Shown here piece after piece: positions 50,707-58,967 of a DNA stretch of 64,000 nucleotides. The translations under genes were made by a program, and so were the position numbers. This DNA comes from Arthrobacter sp. KBS0703 (lineage in GTDB: Bacteria; Actinomycetota; Actinomycetes; Actinomycetales; Micrococcaceae). Under the pieces are notes generated by a model. That model searched no databases, was not told the origin of the DNA, and was given only the letters and a program-made list of their open reading frames with translations. The stretch lies in the NCBI RefSeq assembly GCF_002008315.2, contig NZ_MVDG02000001.1:2914001-2978000 (forward strand), written 5' to 3'. The first letter of the stretch is position 1, and every line of letters starts with the position of its first letter.

Positions 50707-51918
50707 TTAGCTCAGGTAGCCGTTGGGGTTCAGGACATACTTGGTGGCCGCACCGGCGTCGAACTCGGCATAGCCCTTCGGAGCGTCGTTCAGGAGGATC
50801 GGCTTGGCGTTGACGTTCTTGGCGATGTGCACGCGGTCGTGCAGGATGGCCATCATCAGCTGCCTGTTGTATTTCATCACCGGACACTGGCCGGTTGTGA
50901 AGCTGAGCGACTTTGCCCAGCCCGTGCCGAGGCTCAGGCTCAGCGATCCCTTCTTCGCGGCCTCGTCAATGCCGCCCGGATCACCTGTCACGTAGAGGCC
51001 CGGAATGCCCAGTGCGCCGCCGGCAGTAGTGATGTCCATCAGCGAATTCAGCACGGTGGCCGGGGCTTCCTGCGCGCCCTGACCGTGGCCCTTCGCCTCG
51101 AAGCCCACCGCGTCCACGCCGCAATCCACCTCGGGAACCCCCAGGATCTGCTCGATCTGTTCCGCCGGGCCGCCCTTGGTCAGGTCCACTGTTTCGCATC
51201 CGAAACTCCGGGCCTGTGCCAGCCGTTCGCTGTTCAGGTCGCCCACAATCACGACGGCGGCACCCAGCAGCTGCGCGCTGGTCGCCGCTGCGAGTCCAAC
51301 AGGCCCCGCCCCCGCGACGTACACCGTGGAGCCCACGCCCACGTTGGCGCTGACTGCCCCGTGGAAGCCCGTGGGGAAGATGTCGGACAGCATGGCCAGG
51401 TCCAGGATCTTCTCCATGGCCCGGTCCTTGTCCGGGAACTTCAGCAGGTTCCAGTCGGCGTACGGCACCAGCACATAGTTGGCCTGGCCGCCCACCCAGC
51501 CGCCCATGTCCACGTACCCGTACGCGCTACCCGGCCGGTCAGGGTTCACGTTGAGGCAGACACCGGTTTTGCGTTCCTTGCAGTTCCGGCAGCGTCCGCA
51601 GGCGATATTGAACGGCACCGAGCAGAGATCGCCCACCTTGATGAATTCGACGCCCGGTCCCACCTCCACCACCTCGCCGGTGATCTCGTGGCCCAGGACC
51701 AGGTCCGGCGGAGCGGTAGTCCGGCCGCGCACCATGTGCTGGTCTGAGCCGCAGATGTTGGTGGCCACCGTCTTCAGAATTGCGCCGTGGGGAACCTTGC
51801 GCCCCACATTGGCCGGATTGACGCCCGGCCCGTCCTTGAGTTCGAAACTTGGGTAGTCAATATCAATGACTTCCACCTTGCCGGGTCCCTTGTAGGCAAC
51901 GGCTTTGTTCCCTTCCAT
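50707..51918 (-). CDS. fdhA: Glutathione-independent formaldehyde dehydrogenase-type zinc MDR enzyme
   Basis: 403 aa from the ATG with AGGAGG upstream. TNICGSDQHMVRGRTTAPPDLVLGHEITGEV is the catalytic zinc site, ACGRCRNCKERKTGVCL the structural-zinc cysteines, and VAGAGPVGLAAATSAQLLGAAVVIVGD the NAD fold. The long insert SAYGYVDMGGWVGGQANYVLVPYADWNLLKFPD is typical of glutathione-independent formaldehyde dehydrogenase/dismutase. It oxidises formaldehyde to formate without a thiol cofactor. Confidence 0.88.
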   Translation of the reverse strand: MEGNKAVAYKGPGKVEVIDIDYPSFELKDGPGVNPANVGRKVPHGAILKTVATNICGSDQHMVRGRTTAPPDLVLGHEITGEVVEVGPGVEFIKVGDLCSVPFNIACGRCRNCKERKTGVCLNVNPDRPGSAYGYVDMGGWVGGQANYVLVPYADWNLLKFPDKDRAMEKILDLAMLSDIFPTGFHGAVSANVGVGSTVYVAGAGPVGLAAATSAQLLGAAVVIVGDLNSERLAQARSFGCETVDLTKGGPAEQIEQILGVPEVDCGVDAVGFEAKGHGQGAQEAPATVLNSLMDITTAGGALGIPGLYVTGDPGGIDEAAKKGSLSLSLGTGWAKSLSFTTGQCPVMKYNRQLMMAILHDRVHIAKNVNAKPILLNDAPKGYAEFDAGAATKYVLNPNGYLS

Positions 51919-52284
51919 CTTTTCCTCCTGGCCTCCCGGACCCTCCCCGATGAAGGGTCGGCGGTGATACATGAGCGATCTGATGCGCCCTCCCGGGCAG
52001 GCCCCGGCGGCAGGCCGGACGCCGTCGTCAGTGCCTGGACAGTGGAGGGTCAGGCCAGTCTAGGACTCCGGCGGAGGTGAGGTCTACCGGCTTCACTTGG
52101 AAATTGATAGCAGATCCTCACCGGCATGCGCCGGGCCGAAACCACGCCGGCGAACAACCCGCAGCGGACGCCCGGAACCAAATAAATACGCAACACTATT
52201 GGGTCTTTTTGATTGGGCCGGCCGGGCCTACGTTGGAACCAGCGCCTCGCCCAGCCCGGGCGGCACCCACCCCGGAGGAACTCC
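51919..52284. other. Gene-free stretch upstream of fdhA and the DUF1540 gene
   Basis: About 366 bases with divergent promoters expected. No gene, repeat or palindrome of note was recognised. Confidence 0.5.
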
Positions 52285-52569
52285 ATGAGCACGCACGTCG
52301 CAGACTGCAGCGTCACCAACTGCTCCTTCAATGACCACACCCATTGCAACGCCGAGGCCATCACGGTTGGCGGCACCACTGACCACGCGTCCTGCGCCAC
52401 TTTCATTGATACGGGCAGCCACGGCGGCCTGCCGAAGGTTCTGGCCAACGTCGGGGCGTGCCAGCGAGCCGAGTGCGTCCACAACGACCACCTGATGTGC
52501 AACGCCCCGGAAGTCCATGTGGGCCCGGGTGCTGACAACGCCGACTGCCTCACCTACGCACACACGTAA
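52285..52569 (+). CDS. DUF1540 cysteine-rich small protein
   Basis: 94 aa from the ATG with GGAGGAA upstream. Two DUF1540 modules are visible: ADCSVTNCSFNDHTHCNAEAITVGG with a closing Cys, and GACQRAECVHNDHLMCNAPEVHVG with a closing Cys. The regular C-x4-C-x6-C spacing with histidines suggests metal binding. Function is unknown. The large nuclease-helicase follows 132 bp downstream. Confidence 0.82.
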   Translation: MSTHVADCSVTNCSFNDHTHCNAEAITVGGTTDHASCATFIDTGSHGGLPKVLANVGACQRAECVHNDHLMCNAPEVHVGPGADNADCLTYAHT

Positions 52570-52701
52570 CCAACGCGGCACCAACCACGCAGGCATCCTG
52601 GGTTCTCCATTGTCATCGCCCTTATTGTCATAGCCTCTTGCTAGATTCGAATCAGCGCACCGGGAACCGTCCCGGAGCGAGGCTGCCAATGGGGAGGCCC
52701 C

Positions 52702-55700
52702 ATGTTCCTGCTCGAACCTGTTGCGCCGGGAGCGCCCGCTGATCTGGTGTTCTCGGCGACTGACCTTGTGGCCGCCAGCGAGTGCGAGTACCGCACGCTC
52801 CGGATCCTCGACGAGAAGCTGGGCCGCTCCCCCAAGGCCGACTTTCCGGCCGACGAGATGCAGGCGCGCGCCGGCACGCTGGGCGATCTCCACGAGCACA
52901 AGGTCTTGGCCGGCCTCATCGCCGAGCACGGCGCCTGGGATGCCGCGAACGGCACGGGGGTCTACTCTGTGGAGCGCGGAACCACTGACCGCACCGATCT
53001 GACCAGCAAACACAATGAAACAGCCGCCGCCCTACATGCCGGTGCTGACGTCGTCTTCCAGGCCACCTTTTTCGACGGCGAGTTCCTGGGCTATGCGGAC
53101 TTCCTGATCAAGGAGGGCGGCCACGCCGGGGGACCCGCCGGCCGCTACGCCGTGTGGGACACCAAGCTGGCCCGGCATGCCAAGGTGGGCGCCTTGCTGC
53201 AGCTGGCCGCCTACGGTGACCAACTGATCCAACTCGGGCTCACCCCGGCGCCGCGTGTCACCCTGGTTCTCGGCAACCTCGAACACAGCGTCCACTCACT
53301 CGCCGATCTTCTGCCTGTGTACCGCGAGCGCCGTGTCCGGTTCCGCGAGCTGACCGCGGCCCACCGGGCATCAGATGCGCGCGTGAGGTGGCAGCAGCCC
53401 GGCGTCGGCCATTGCGGCAGGTGCGATTACTGCGCCGAACAGGTGGCGGAACACCGTGACCTGCTGATGGTGGCGGGGATGACCTCCGTGCAGCGGAAGA
53501 AGCTCATTGCCGGCGGCGTCACCACCATCGACGCCCTGGCCGAGCTCCCGCAGGAGCTGGCGACGGGATCCAAGCGCCGCCTGCGGGACCAGGCCAGGAT
53601 GCAGACGAGCCGCGAGGATCCGGACGGATCGCGCACCTTCGTCAAGGACGGCGAACAGCACACCGTGACCTACAAGGTGCTGGCGGACAACGCGCTGGCC
53701 AGCATCCCCGCACCCAGCGGTGGTGACATCTTCTTCGATTTCGAAGGCGATCCGCTGTGGCAGGACCCCGCGGGCCAGTGGGGACTTGAGTACCTCTTCG
53801 GCGTCATTGAGGCGCCCCTGCCCGGAGACCCTCCCGGCGCCCAGCCGGAGTTCCGGCCCTTCTGGGCACACTCCCGTGCGGGCGAAAGGCAGGCCTTCCT
53901 GGACTTCCTCGCCTACGTGGAGGAACGCCGCGCCCGGTACCCGGACATGCACGTCTACCACTACGCGCCGTACGAAAAGACGGCACTTCGCAAGCTGTCG
54001 CTCAGCCATGTTGCCGGTGAGGACATCGTGGACAGCTGGCTTCGCGAGGGGGTGCTCGTGGACCTGTACGCAACCGTGCGGCACTCGCTGCGGATCTCCG
54101 AGGCCTCCTACTCCATCAAGAAACTCGAGCCGCTGTACATGGGCAACAACCTGCGGTCCGGGGACGTCAAGGACGCCGGCGCCTCCGTGGTTGCCTACGC
54201 GGCGTATTGCACCGCGCGCGACGGCGGACCCGGAACCCAGGCGGAGGCTGCCGCCATCCTCGCCTCCATCTCCGACTACAACGAGTACGACTGCCTCTCC
54301 ACGCTGCGGCTCCGGGACTGGCTGCTGGAGCTCCGACACCAGGGTGGGAGCCCGGCCCGCGTTCCGGCCGCTGGCGCTGGGCCAGCGGATGCTACTGCCG
54401 CGGCGCCTGCCGCCGGCCAGGCAGAGGTTTCCTCGCCGGAAGCGCCCGCGATAGAGCCCGACGCCGAGCCAAGCGCCGAGGAGGAACGCCTCCGCGCGTA
54501 TCTGGATGCCGTCCCGGACAACCGCGAACTGACAGCCGACGAACAGGCCGTGGCCATGGTTGCGGCCGCCACGGGCTACCACCGCCGGGAGCGCAAGCAG
54601 TTCTGGTGGGAGCACTTCGACCGCCTCGAATCCGAGGTGGACAGATGGTCGGATCAGCGGAACGTCTTCATCGTCGAGTCGGCTGCCGTCCTGTCGGACT
54701 GGGCGCCGCCCACAGCCCGTGCCCGCACGGAATCCAGGACCCTGCAGCTCACCGGCGTCATGAGTGAGGCCTCGGAGTTCCGTGCCGGCTCCACGTGGTT
54801 CCGCATGTTCGAGGACCCCCTGCCGGACGGACTCGGAGAAGTCGACGGCGGACGCACGCCGCGGCCCTCGTCTCCCGGCGCGGGGCTTCACACCGCTGAT
54901 GGGACACAGCAGGCCGGAATCGCCAGGGAAGCACTCTCCCGGGACGGGATCTTCGGCACCGTGGTGGAGGCGGTTGAGGACCATCCCGAGCAGGAGGGCA
55001 AGACCGTCATCACCGTCACGGAGAAGTCGTCCGGGCGGGTCCCGCCGTACTTCCAGCTTCCTATGGCGCTGACCCCGGACCGGCCGATCCCCACCGCGAG
55101 CATTGAAGCGGCACTGGCCGAACTCGCCCAACTCGTCGGCGCCGCACTTCCGTCGCTGCCCAAACATGCCGGGCTCGACATCCTCCGCCGGGAGCCTCCA
55201 CGGCTGGCCTCGCTGCCGGCCCTCCCGCCGGTGGCGCATGATGCCTCGGGGAATGCCGACTACGTCTCCGCCATCACCGGGGCGCTGGAAGACCTGGACC
55301 GTTCCTACCTCGCCGTCCAGGGGCCACCGGGCACTGGCAAGACGTATGTCGGCTCGCACGTCATCGCCCGCCTGGTGCAACGCGGGTGGAAGGTGGGCGT
55401 CGTTGCCCAGTCTCACGCCGTCGTCGAAAACATGCTGTGCACCGCCATTGAGAAGGCCGGCGTGGATCCGCGGGTGGTGGCCAAGCGGCTGGCGCAGCCG
55501 CACGACGTTCCCTGGATCCATACCGCCGACGAGGACATCGTCCGGCTCCTGGACGGGCAGGCCGGCTGCCTGATTGGCGGGACCGCGTGGACCCTGACCG
55601 GCAAGTGCGTGCCGCCCGGATCGCTGGATCTGCTGGTGATTGACGAGGCCGGGCAGTATTCGCTGGCCAACACCCTTGCAGTGGCCAGGTCCGCCTCGCG

Positions 55701-56442
55701 CCTGCTGCTGCTCGGCGACCCGCAGCAACTGCCACAGGTCACGCAGGGGTCCCATCCCCAGCCCGTTGACGAGTCCGCCCTCGGCTGGCTGTCCGCCGGA
55801 CATGCCACCATGCCTGCCGAGCTGGGCTACTTCCTTGCTGATTCCTGGCGGATGCATCCCCAGCTGTGTAAGGCAGTGTCACGGCTCAGCTACGACGCGA
55901 AGCTGGAGTCGGCTCCGGCGGCATCGTTGCGTCATCTGGACGGGGTCCCGGCCGGGGTGGAGACGGTGCTTGTTGAGCACAGCGGCAACACCACCAGCTC
56001 ACGGGAGGAAGCCGCGATGATCGTGCGGCTGGCAAATGACCACATCGGGCTCAAGTGGACCCCGGGCCGGGATGAGCCCGTGCGCCGGCTGGAGGCCAGC
56101 GACATCCTCGTCGTGGCCGCCTACAACGCCCAAGTGCAGGCCATCCGGCACGCTCTCGATCACGCAGGACTCCCGGACGTGCGGGTGGGGACGGTCGATA
56201 AATTCCAGGGCCAGGAGGCCCCCGTGGTGTTCGTGTCCATGGCATGCTCCGCCATCGCCGAGGCGCCGCGGGGAGCCGAGTTCCTGCTGAACCGCAACCG
56301 CATTAACGTGGCCGTTTCCCGCGGCCAATGGCGTGCGGTGATCGTCCGCTCGCCCGAGTTGACCAACTACATGCCCACCCGGCCGTCGGCGCTGGAGGAG
56401 CTCGGCGCGTTCATTGGACTCAGTCCCCGTCCCGTCGGCTGA
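52702..56442 (+). CDS. TM0106-type RecB-like nuclease fused to superfamily I helicase
   Basis: 1246 aa, preceded by GGGGAGG. Residues 15-250 resemble a RecB-family nuclease (LVFSATDLVAASECEYRTLRILDEKLG; YADFLIKEGG and VWDTKLARHAK supply D and DxK). A cysteine pair HCGRCDYC and an HhH-like segment (VAGMTSVQRKKLIAGGVTTIDALAELP) follow. Then comes an RNase H-like region with IFFDFEGDPLW and NEYDCLSTLRL. The C-terminal third is a DNA2/Upf1-type helicase: QGPPGTGKT (about 873), VIDEAGQYS (about 980), LLGDPQQLP and TVDKFQGQEAPVVFVS. It probably processes DNA or RNA:DNA ends in repair; the exact role is unknown. Confidence 0.9.
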   Translation: MFLLEPVAPGAPADLVFSATDLVAASECEYRTLRILDEKLGRSPKADFPADEMQARAGTLGDLHEHKVLAGLIAEHGAWDAANGTGVYSVERGTTDRTDLTSKHNETAAALHAGADVVFQATFFDGEFLGYADFLIKEGGHAGGPAGRYAVWDTKLARHAKVGALLQLAAYGDQLIQLGLTPAPRVTLVLGNLEHSVHSLADLLPVYRERRVRFRELTAAHRASDARVRWQQPGVGHCGRCDYCAEQVAEHRDLLMVAGMTSVQRKKLIAGGVTTIDALAELPQELATGSKRRLRDQARMQTSREDPDGSRTFVKDGEQHTVTYKVLADNALASIPAPSGGDIFFDFEGDPLWQDPAGQWGLEYLFGVIEAPLPGDPPGAQPEFRPFWAHSRAGERQAFLDFLAYVEERRARYPDMHVYHYAPYEKTALRKLSLSHVAGEDIVDSWLREGVLVDLYATVRHSLRISEASYSIKKLEPLYMGNNLRSGDVKDAGASVVAYAAYCTARDGGPGTQAEAAAILASISDYNEYDCLSTLRLRDWLLELRHQGGSPARVPAAGAGPADATAAAPAAGQAEVSSPEAPAIEPDAEPSAEEERLRAYLDAVPDNRELTADEQAVAMVAAATGYHRRERKQFWWEHFDRLESEVDRWSDQRNVFIVESAAVLSDWAPPTARARTESRTLQLTGVMSEASEFRAGSTWFRMFEDPLPDGLGEVDGGRTPRPSSPGAGLHTADGTQQAGIAREALSRDGIFGTVVEAVEDHPEQEGKTVITVTEKSSGRVPPYFQLPMALTPDRPIPTASIEAALAELAQLVGAALPSLPKHAGLDILRREPPRLASLPALPPVAHDASGNADYVSAITGALEDLDRSYLAVQGPPGTGKTYVGSHVIARLVQRGWKVGVVAQSHAVVENMLCTAIEKAGVDPRVVAKRLAQPHDVPWIHTADEDIVRLLDGQAGCLIGGTAWTLTGKCVPPGSLDLLVIDEAGQYSLANTLAVARSASRLLLLGDPQQLPQVTQGSHPQPVDESALGWLSAGHATMPAELGYFLADSWRMHPQLCKAVSRLSYDAKLESAPAASLRHLDGVPAGVETVLVEHSGNTTSSREEAAMIVRLANDHIGLKWTPGRDEPVRRLEASDILVVAAYNAQVQAIRHALDHAGLPDVRVGTVDKFQGQEAPVVFVSMACSAIAEAPRGAEFLLNRNRINVAVSRGQWRAVIVRSPELTNYMPTRPSALEELGAFIGLSPRPVG

Positions 56443-56452
56443 CCACCTGCGC

Positions 56453-56755
56453 TCAGCCGACTACGTCAAAGCTCCTGAACCCGCCCTCCGCAGGCGACAT
56501 CTTCTCGTCCACGTGGGCAACCCGGCCCGGCGCCTGCGGGGAACTCAGCCAGCGCCGGAATTCGATGATGACCGGCTGCGGACCCTCAACTACGAGGGAG
56601 ACCGAGCCGTCGTTGTCGTTTCTCACCGCACCTGTGAGGCCCAGCTCGTCGGCCTTCCGCGCCGTCCAGTAACGGAAGCCGACACCCTGGACCATGCCCG
56701 TGACGCGGGCCGTGAGACGGACGATGTCCGGATCCGATGCCTTCGAGCCAGTCAT
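56453..56755 (-). CDS. acyP: Acylphosphatase
   Basis: 100 aa. RLTARVTGMVQGVGFRYWTARKADELGLTGAVRNDNDGSVSLVVEGP contains the catalytic Arg (GVGFR) and Asn (VRNDNDGSV). It hydrolyses acyl phosphates. It is convergent with the nuclease-helicase, 10 bases apart. Confidence 0.92.
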   Translation of the reverse strand: MTGSKASDPDIVRLTARVTGMVQGVGFRYWTARKADELGLTGAVRNDNDGSVSLVVEGPQPVIIEFRRWLSSPQAPGRVAHVDEKMSPAEGGFRSFDVVG

Positions 56756-56780
56756 GAATTCAATGTAGTCCCGCCGCCGG

Positions 56781-56799
56781 GGTCTCGACAGGCTCGACC
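56781..56799. repeat. GGTCTCGACARGCTCGACC repeat, copy 2
   Basis: GGTCTCGACAGGCTCGACC, one base different from the copy at 37307-37325. Confidence 0.6.
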
Positions 56800-56877
56800 A
56801 GCAACACCCTCCGCGTCACGACCGTCACGACCAGCATCACTCCCGCACACGTGTGCCCCAAGTTGGCGTGGAACGGC

Positions 56878-56913
56878 GAAGCCCCGTTGCCGCGGTTGCG
56901 GCAACGGGGCTTC
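56878..56913 (-). terminator. Perfect 16-bp hairpin after the X25 gene
   Basis: GAAGCCCCGTTGCCGC (56878-56893) pairs exactly with 56898-56913 around a 4-base GGTT loop, 52 bases beyond the minus-strand stop at 56965. Confidence 0.85.
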
Positions 56914-56964
56914 AGACTGTCCGGGTTCCCTGACCCTACCGGTCGCGTGTTTCCTCAGCGGGAA

Positions 56965-57813
56965 TCAGTTGACGGTGATGTCCCGGGTGCGGTGGTCGTA
57001 GCGGATGGTGAGCTGGCCGCCGTCGTGGTGCAGTTCGTGGTTGGCACCATCGAATGCGCCGAACGCGCCGTAGTTCTCTTCCCACGAACGGTTCAGCGCG
57101 ATCTTGAAGGTGTAGTACCCGGCCGGGATGTCAGCCGAAAGCTTCCACAGCTGGTCCAGGACGTCCAGCTGCATCTGCGCTTCGTCGTACTGCGGGGCCC
57201 AGTTTTCCGGAGCACCAAGCAGCGTGTTGAAGTCACCGGCAACCGCCACGGCCTCCGGCTGGTCAACCGCTTCAACGGACGTTTCGGCGGCGGCGGCTTT
57301 CTTGCCACGCACTGCCTTGGCAACGGGAGCCACGGCGTCCTCGATCAGCTGGGCAGCCTTGTCCACAACCTTTGCGGCCTTGGAAGGTGCCTTCTCAGAC
57401 TTCGTAGCCTTCGCGGGCGCCTTCTTGGCTGCGGGCTTGACAGGTGCGGCCACCGGAAGGGGCGTGCCGGCCGGAACCGGAGTTCCGGCGTCGAGCGCTG
57501 CGGAGAAAGCCTCAGCATCCGCGAACGCGACAGTGGCGCGCAGTCCGTCTTCGGTGATGGTCCAGCCGGAGCGGCCCTTGACGAGCCAGCCGGCCTTGAC
57601 CAACTTGGCCGTTGCGGTGGTGAGCGATTTGTGGCCCCGGGGAATGCCCCCGCTGAGCAGCTCAGCTTCGTAGGCGTTCAACGGAACCCGGACGAGTGCT
57701 TCAGCCAGGACGGTGCCGGCATTCTGGGGATCACCAGACAGCACCCCCTCTGCCAGAACGTCCAGCACGGCCTTAAGCCGGAAGTTGGTGTTTTCTGCGG
57801 CGGTCTTGCGCAT
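56965..57813 (-). CDS. Winged-helix / H1-like linker / X25-type domain protein
   Basis: 282 aa from the ATG of MRKTAAENTNFRL (AAGGGGAA upstream). Residues 1-100 look like a winged helix (VLAEALVRVPLNAYEAELLSGGIPRGHKSLTTATAKLVKAGWLVKGRSGWTITEDG). Residues 115-165 are a lysine/alanine/proline linker like histone H1 tails (KPAAKKAPAKATKSEKAPSK). The C-terminal 85 residues (GDFNTLLGAPENWAPQYDEA onward, with LDQLWKLSADIPAGYYTFKIALNRSWEENYG) match the X25 carbohydrate-associated module known from pullulanases. No enzyme domain or signal peptide is present. The role is unknown; DNA binding and glycogen binding are both conceivable. Confidence 0.72.
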   Translation of the reverse strand: MRKTAAENTNFRLKAVLDVLAEGVLSGDPQNAGTVLAEALVRVPLNAYEAELLSGGIPRGHKSLTTATAKLVKAGWLVKGRSGWTITEDGLRATVAFADAEAFSAALDAGTPVPAGTPLPVAAPVKPAAKKAPAKATKSEKAPSKAAKVVDKAAQLIEDAVAPVAKAVRGKKAAAAETSVEAVDQPEAVAVAGDFNTLLGAPENWAPQYDEAQMQLDVLDQLWKLSADIPAGYYTFKIALNRSWEENYGAFGAFDGANHELHHDGGQLTIRYDHRTRDITVN

Positions 57814-58070
57814 GGTTCCCCTTATAGAGCGATTGTTCCCCCAGTAGTTTGCCAAGTAGACGGTAAATCTGGCGACTTGAAACGGTAAACAGTGTGTGTC
57901 GTGACCGACTATGACGAGGATTACACCCGAACTGAGTCTGAAGTCTCGGATTTTTAGGGGTCAGGGGCGTCCTAGGCGGCATCGTTTTGGGACCGGAGGC
58001 CATCCTTCCCGGTGCCCTGAAATGGAAAGTAGGCTGACCATGTAAGCCACCGCATGGAAGGAACGAACAA

Positions 58071-58361
58071 GTGACCGAACACAGCTCGAATGAAGACGAC
58101 TTTGTCAGCCCAAACCCTTCGGAGATCCGCGAAGACCTTCCGGGCGACGCCGGCGATGAGGCGAACGTGATCCGTTTTAGCGAGGAACAGGCGTTGATCG
58201 AGGAGCAGTCGCACGGCATCCGGCCCCAGACCTACAGCGTTCCCACCGGCGGCCCCACCATGGACGAAGCGCGCGGGAACATGGACCTGTCCGACGACAC
58301 CGGCGATGTGGCTTCAGGAGACAGCAGCGATGACGGGCTGCACGGCGGTGCGGAGCAGTAG
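58071..58361 (+). CDS. Small acidic hypothetical protein
   Basis: 96 aa from a GTG with GGAAGGA upstream. It is rich in Asp, Glu, Ser and Gly (NPSEIREDLPGDAGDEANVIRF; NMDLSDDTGDVASGDSSDDG), predicted largely disordered and very acidic. No family recognised. Confidence 0.65.
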   Translation: MTEHSSNEDDFVSPNPSEIREDLPGDAGDEANVIRFSEEQALIEEQSHGIRPQTYSVPTGGPTMDEARGNMDLSDDTGDVASGDSSDDGLHGGAEQ

Positions 58362-58394
58362 GCCGCTCTCCGGCTTCAGCCCGCGCCATGGGGC

Positions 58395-58670
58395 CTACTG
58401 CCGGTAGCCTTCGACCTCGCTGACCGGGCGGGCGTCGGCCTCGTTGGGATCTTCGCCCGCTTTGGCCTTGGCCCGGCGCTGCCGCAACAGATCCCAGCAC
58501 TGGTCCAGGGCTTCCTCCACTTGCCGAAGCCGGGCCAGTCGCTCCCCCGGCTCCGCCTCGGCCTCACCTGCCGCCGACCCGTTTGGCGCACCCGATGACG
58601 TCGAGTCGCGGAGCCGATGCTCTTCCTCAACCAGCGCCTGGATTTGCTGCAGAATCTCCTGGTTGTTCAT
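58395..58670 (-). CDS. DUF2630 protein
   Basis: 91 aa from the ATG of MNNQEILQQIQALVEEEHRLRD (GAGGAG upstream). A helical hairpin RLARLRQVEEALDQCWDLLRQRRAKAKAGEDPNEADARPVSEVEGYRQ is the DUF2630 signature, ending in VEGYxQ. Widespread in actinobacteria; function unknown. Confidence 0.85.
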   Translation of the reverse strand: MNNQEILQQIQALVEEEHRLRDSTSSGAPNGSAAGEAEAEPGERLARLRQVEEALDQCWDLLRQRRAKAKAGEDPNEADARPVSEVEGYRQ

Positions 58671-58833
58671 CGCCGTCACTCCTCGGGTTGTGCAGGCTGC
58701 CGCAACGGCCGCCGGTCTGGGATTGCCAGCCTAGCCATGTGGGACGACCGGCGAAAGGGCCCGGCAGAGCACGCCGTGCGGCCGTGGCGGTCCGGGCTGG
58801 ACAGACCCAAGCCGTGTCTAAGGCCCGGCCCAC

Positions 58834-58929
58834 GCATTTCTGCACCACTTTGGGCTGGCCCACCTTTGCTGGCCCCCGGAAACACGGGTCCGGCGGCCGC
58901 GCAGTGCAGCCACAGCGGTGCAGAAATGC
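58834..58929. repeat. Inverted repeat with 13-bp arms downstream of the molybdoenzyme gene
   Basis: GCATTTCTGCACC (58834-58846) and GGTGCAGAAATGC (58917-58929) are exact complements 70 bases apart, in a 297-bp gene-free gap. It may be a terminator-like structure or a small palindromic element. Confidence 0.55.
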
Positions 58930-58967
58930 CCGAGGCCGACGTACCTCGGGCCGGCGCGCCCTGCCCC

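Noticed and set aside
53371..55857. 828-aa minus-strand frame inside the nuclease-helicase gene
   Set aside because: Shadow of a high-GC gene with no domain or ribosome site; the plus-strand product has full helicase motifs.
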